Source: a virus
Reading direction: 5' to 3' (one strand)
Length of the DNA stretch: 20,213 bases
IMG/VR virus record: IMGVR_UViG_3300009285_006588
Span: 1-20,213 of that record
The notes below the pieces were generated by a model. It was not told the origin of the DNA. It worked only from the letters and a program-made list of their open reading frames with translations, and searched no databases. Position numbers and translations under genes: made by a program. Positions 20,069-20,213 of the stretch are shown here, one piece after another. Within the stretch, counting starts at the first letter, position 1; every line of letters starts with the position of its first letter.

Positions 20069-20213
20069 AGGACGTGATCTTGCACGTGCAGAACCCACCG
20101 CCGGAGGGCGGATACCTGCTCACAGGCGAGGAAGTGGCTGGGCTAGTTGCATTGCTCCTCAACATCTCGCTGGGGCTAGATCAGTGGCACGTCATTCTGA
20201 CGACGGATGGCGA
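20065..20213 (+). CDS. Partial hypothetical protein, C-terminus beyond the right edge
   Basis: An AGGGAGG site lies 8-9 nt before the ATG at 20065, which overlaps the previous stop (ATGA). The readable part begins MKDVILHVQNPPPEGGYLLT and continues GEEVAGLVALLLNISLGLDQ. It has a Pro/Gly-rich turn region and a hydrophobic helix. Forty-nine codons are visible. Family not recognised; too short to exclude a membrane or capsid-related role. Confidence 0.65.
   Translation, partial: MKDVILHVQNPPPEGGYLLTGEEVAGLVALLLNISLGLDQWHVILTTDG

Noticed and set aside
1-20213. tRNA, rRNA, insertion sequence or integrase/attachment site
   Set aside because: No cloverleaf-like sequence with conserved T-loop, no transposase or integrase motifs and no terminal inverted repeat with target duplication could be seen by reading both strands.

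Overview
The window looks like the early and replication region of a double-stranded DNA tailed bacteriophage, or a prophage/phage-like element, of an unidentified bacterial host. Support for this comes from tightly packed small genes with 4-bp ATGA/TTGA overlaps and strong purine-rich ribosome binding sites. It also comes from many phage-type orphan families (DUF3846, DUF6927-like, small Cys4 proteins) and a set of phage replication and recombination proteins. No capsid, tail, terminase, integrase, rRNA or tRNA gene is visible, so I do not assign host or lifestyle.

Layout. Positions 1-1757 read leftward: a ParB-like/DUF4417 fusion, a tiny Gly/Arg-rich protein and a gene running off the left edge. 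A non-coding divergent control region follows (1758-2089). It holds a 37-bp direct repeat, one copy of a hairpin-forming element seen again near the ssb gene, and a strong sigma70-type promoter. From 2090 to the right edge everything reads rightward. Positions 2090-4528 carry small accessory proteins. A UvrD/PcrA-like helicase lies at 4542-6488. Unknown genes fill 6497-8450. A second ParB-like protein is at 8496-9230, followed by a 29-residue single-helix membrane peptide.

The replication and recombination core comes next. A new promoter precedes a possible AbrB-like protein and a Sak4/RecA-fold ATPase (9502-10988). A 287-bp non-coding region follows, with two copies of the hairpin element, a promoter and six tandem 7-bp iterons; this is the best candidate for an origin or major switch. 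Then come an SSB-like protein with an acidic SSB-type tail, a perfect 18-bp stem hairpin, two Cys-rich proteins, an SNF2-family helicase interrupted by a LAGLIDADG intein, a third ParB-like protein, and a DnaB helicase with its own promoter. After DnaB come an unknown TTG-initiated gene, a likely HNH-type nuclease with an unusual N-terminal domain, small proteins, and a coiled-coil gene apparently split by a frameshift.

How the genes may work together (inference): DnaB would unwind the phage origin, while SSB and the Sak4-like protein handle single strands and recombination. The UvrD-like and SNF2-like helicases and the HNH protein would process forks and recombination intermediates. Three ParB/sulfiredoxin-fold proteins with no ParA suggest DNA or nucleotide enzymes or regulators rather than a partition system. 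Three promoters share a TCG[T/C]ATATT -10 context, which suggests a common early transcription programme.
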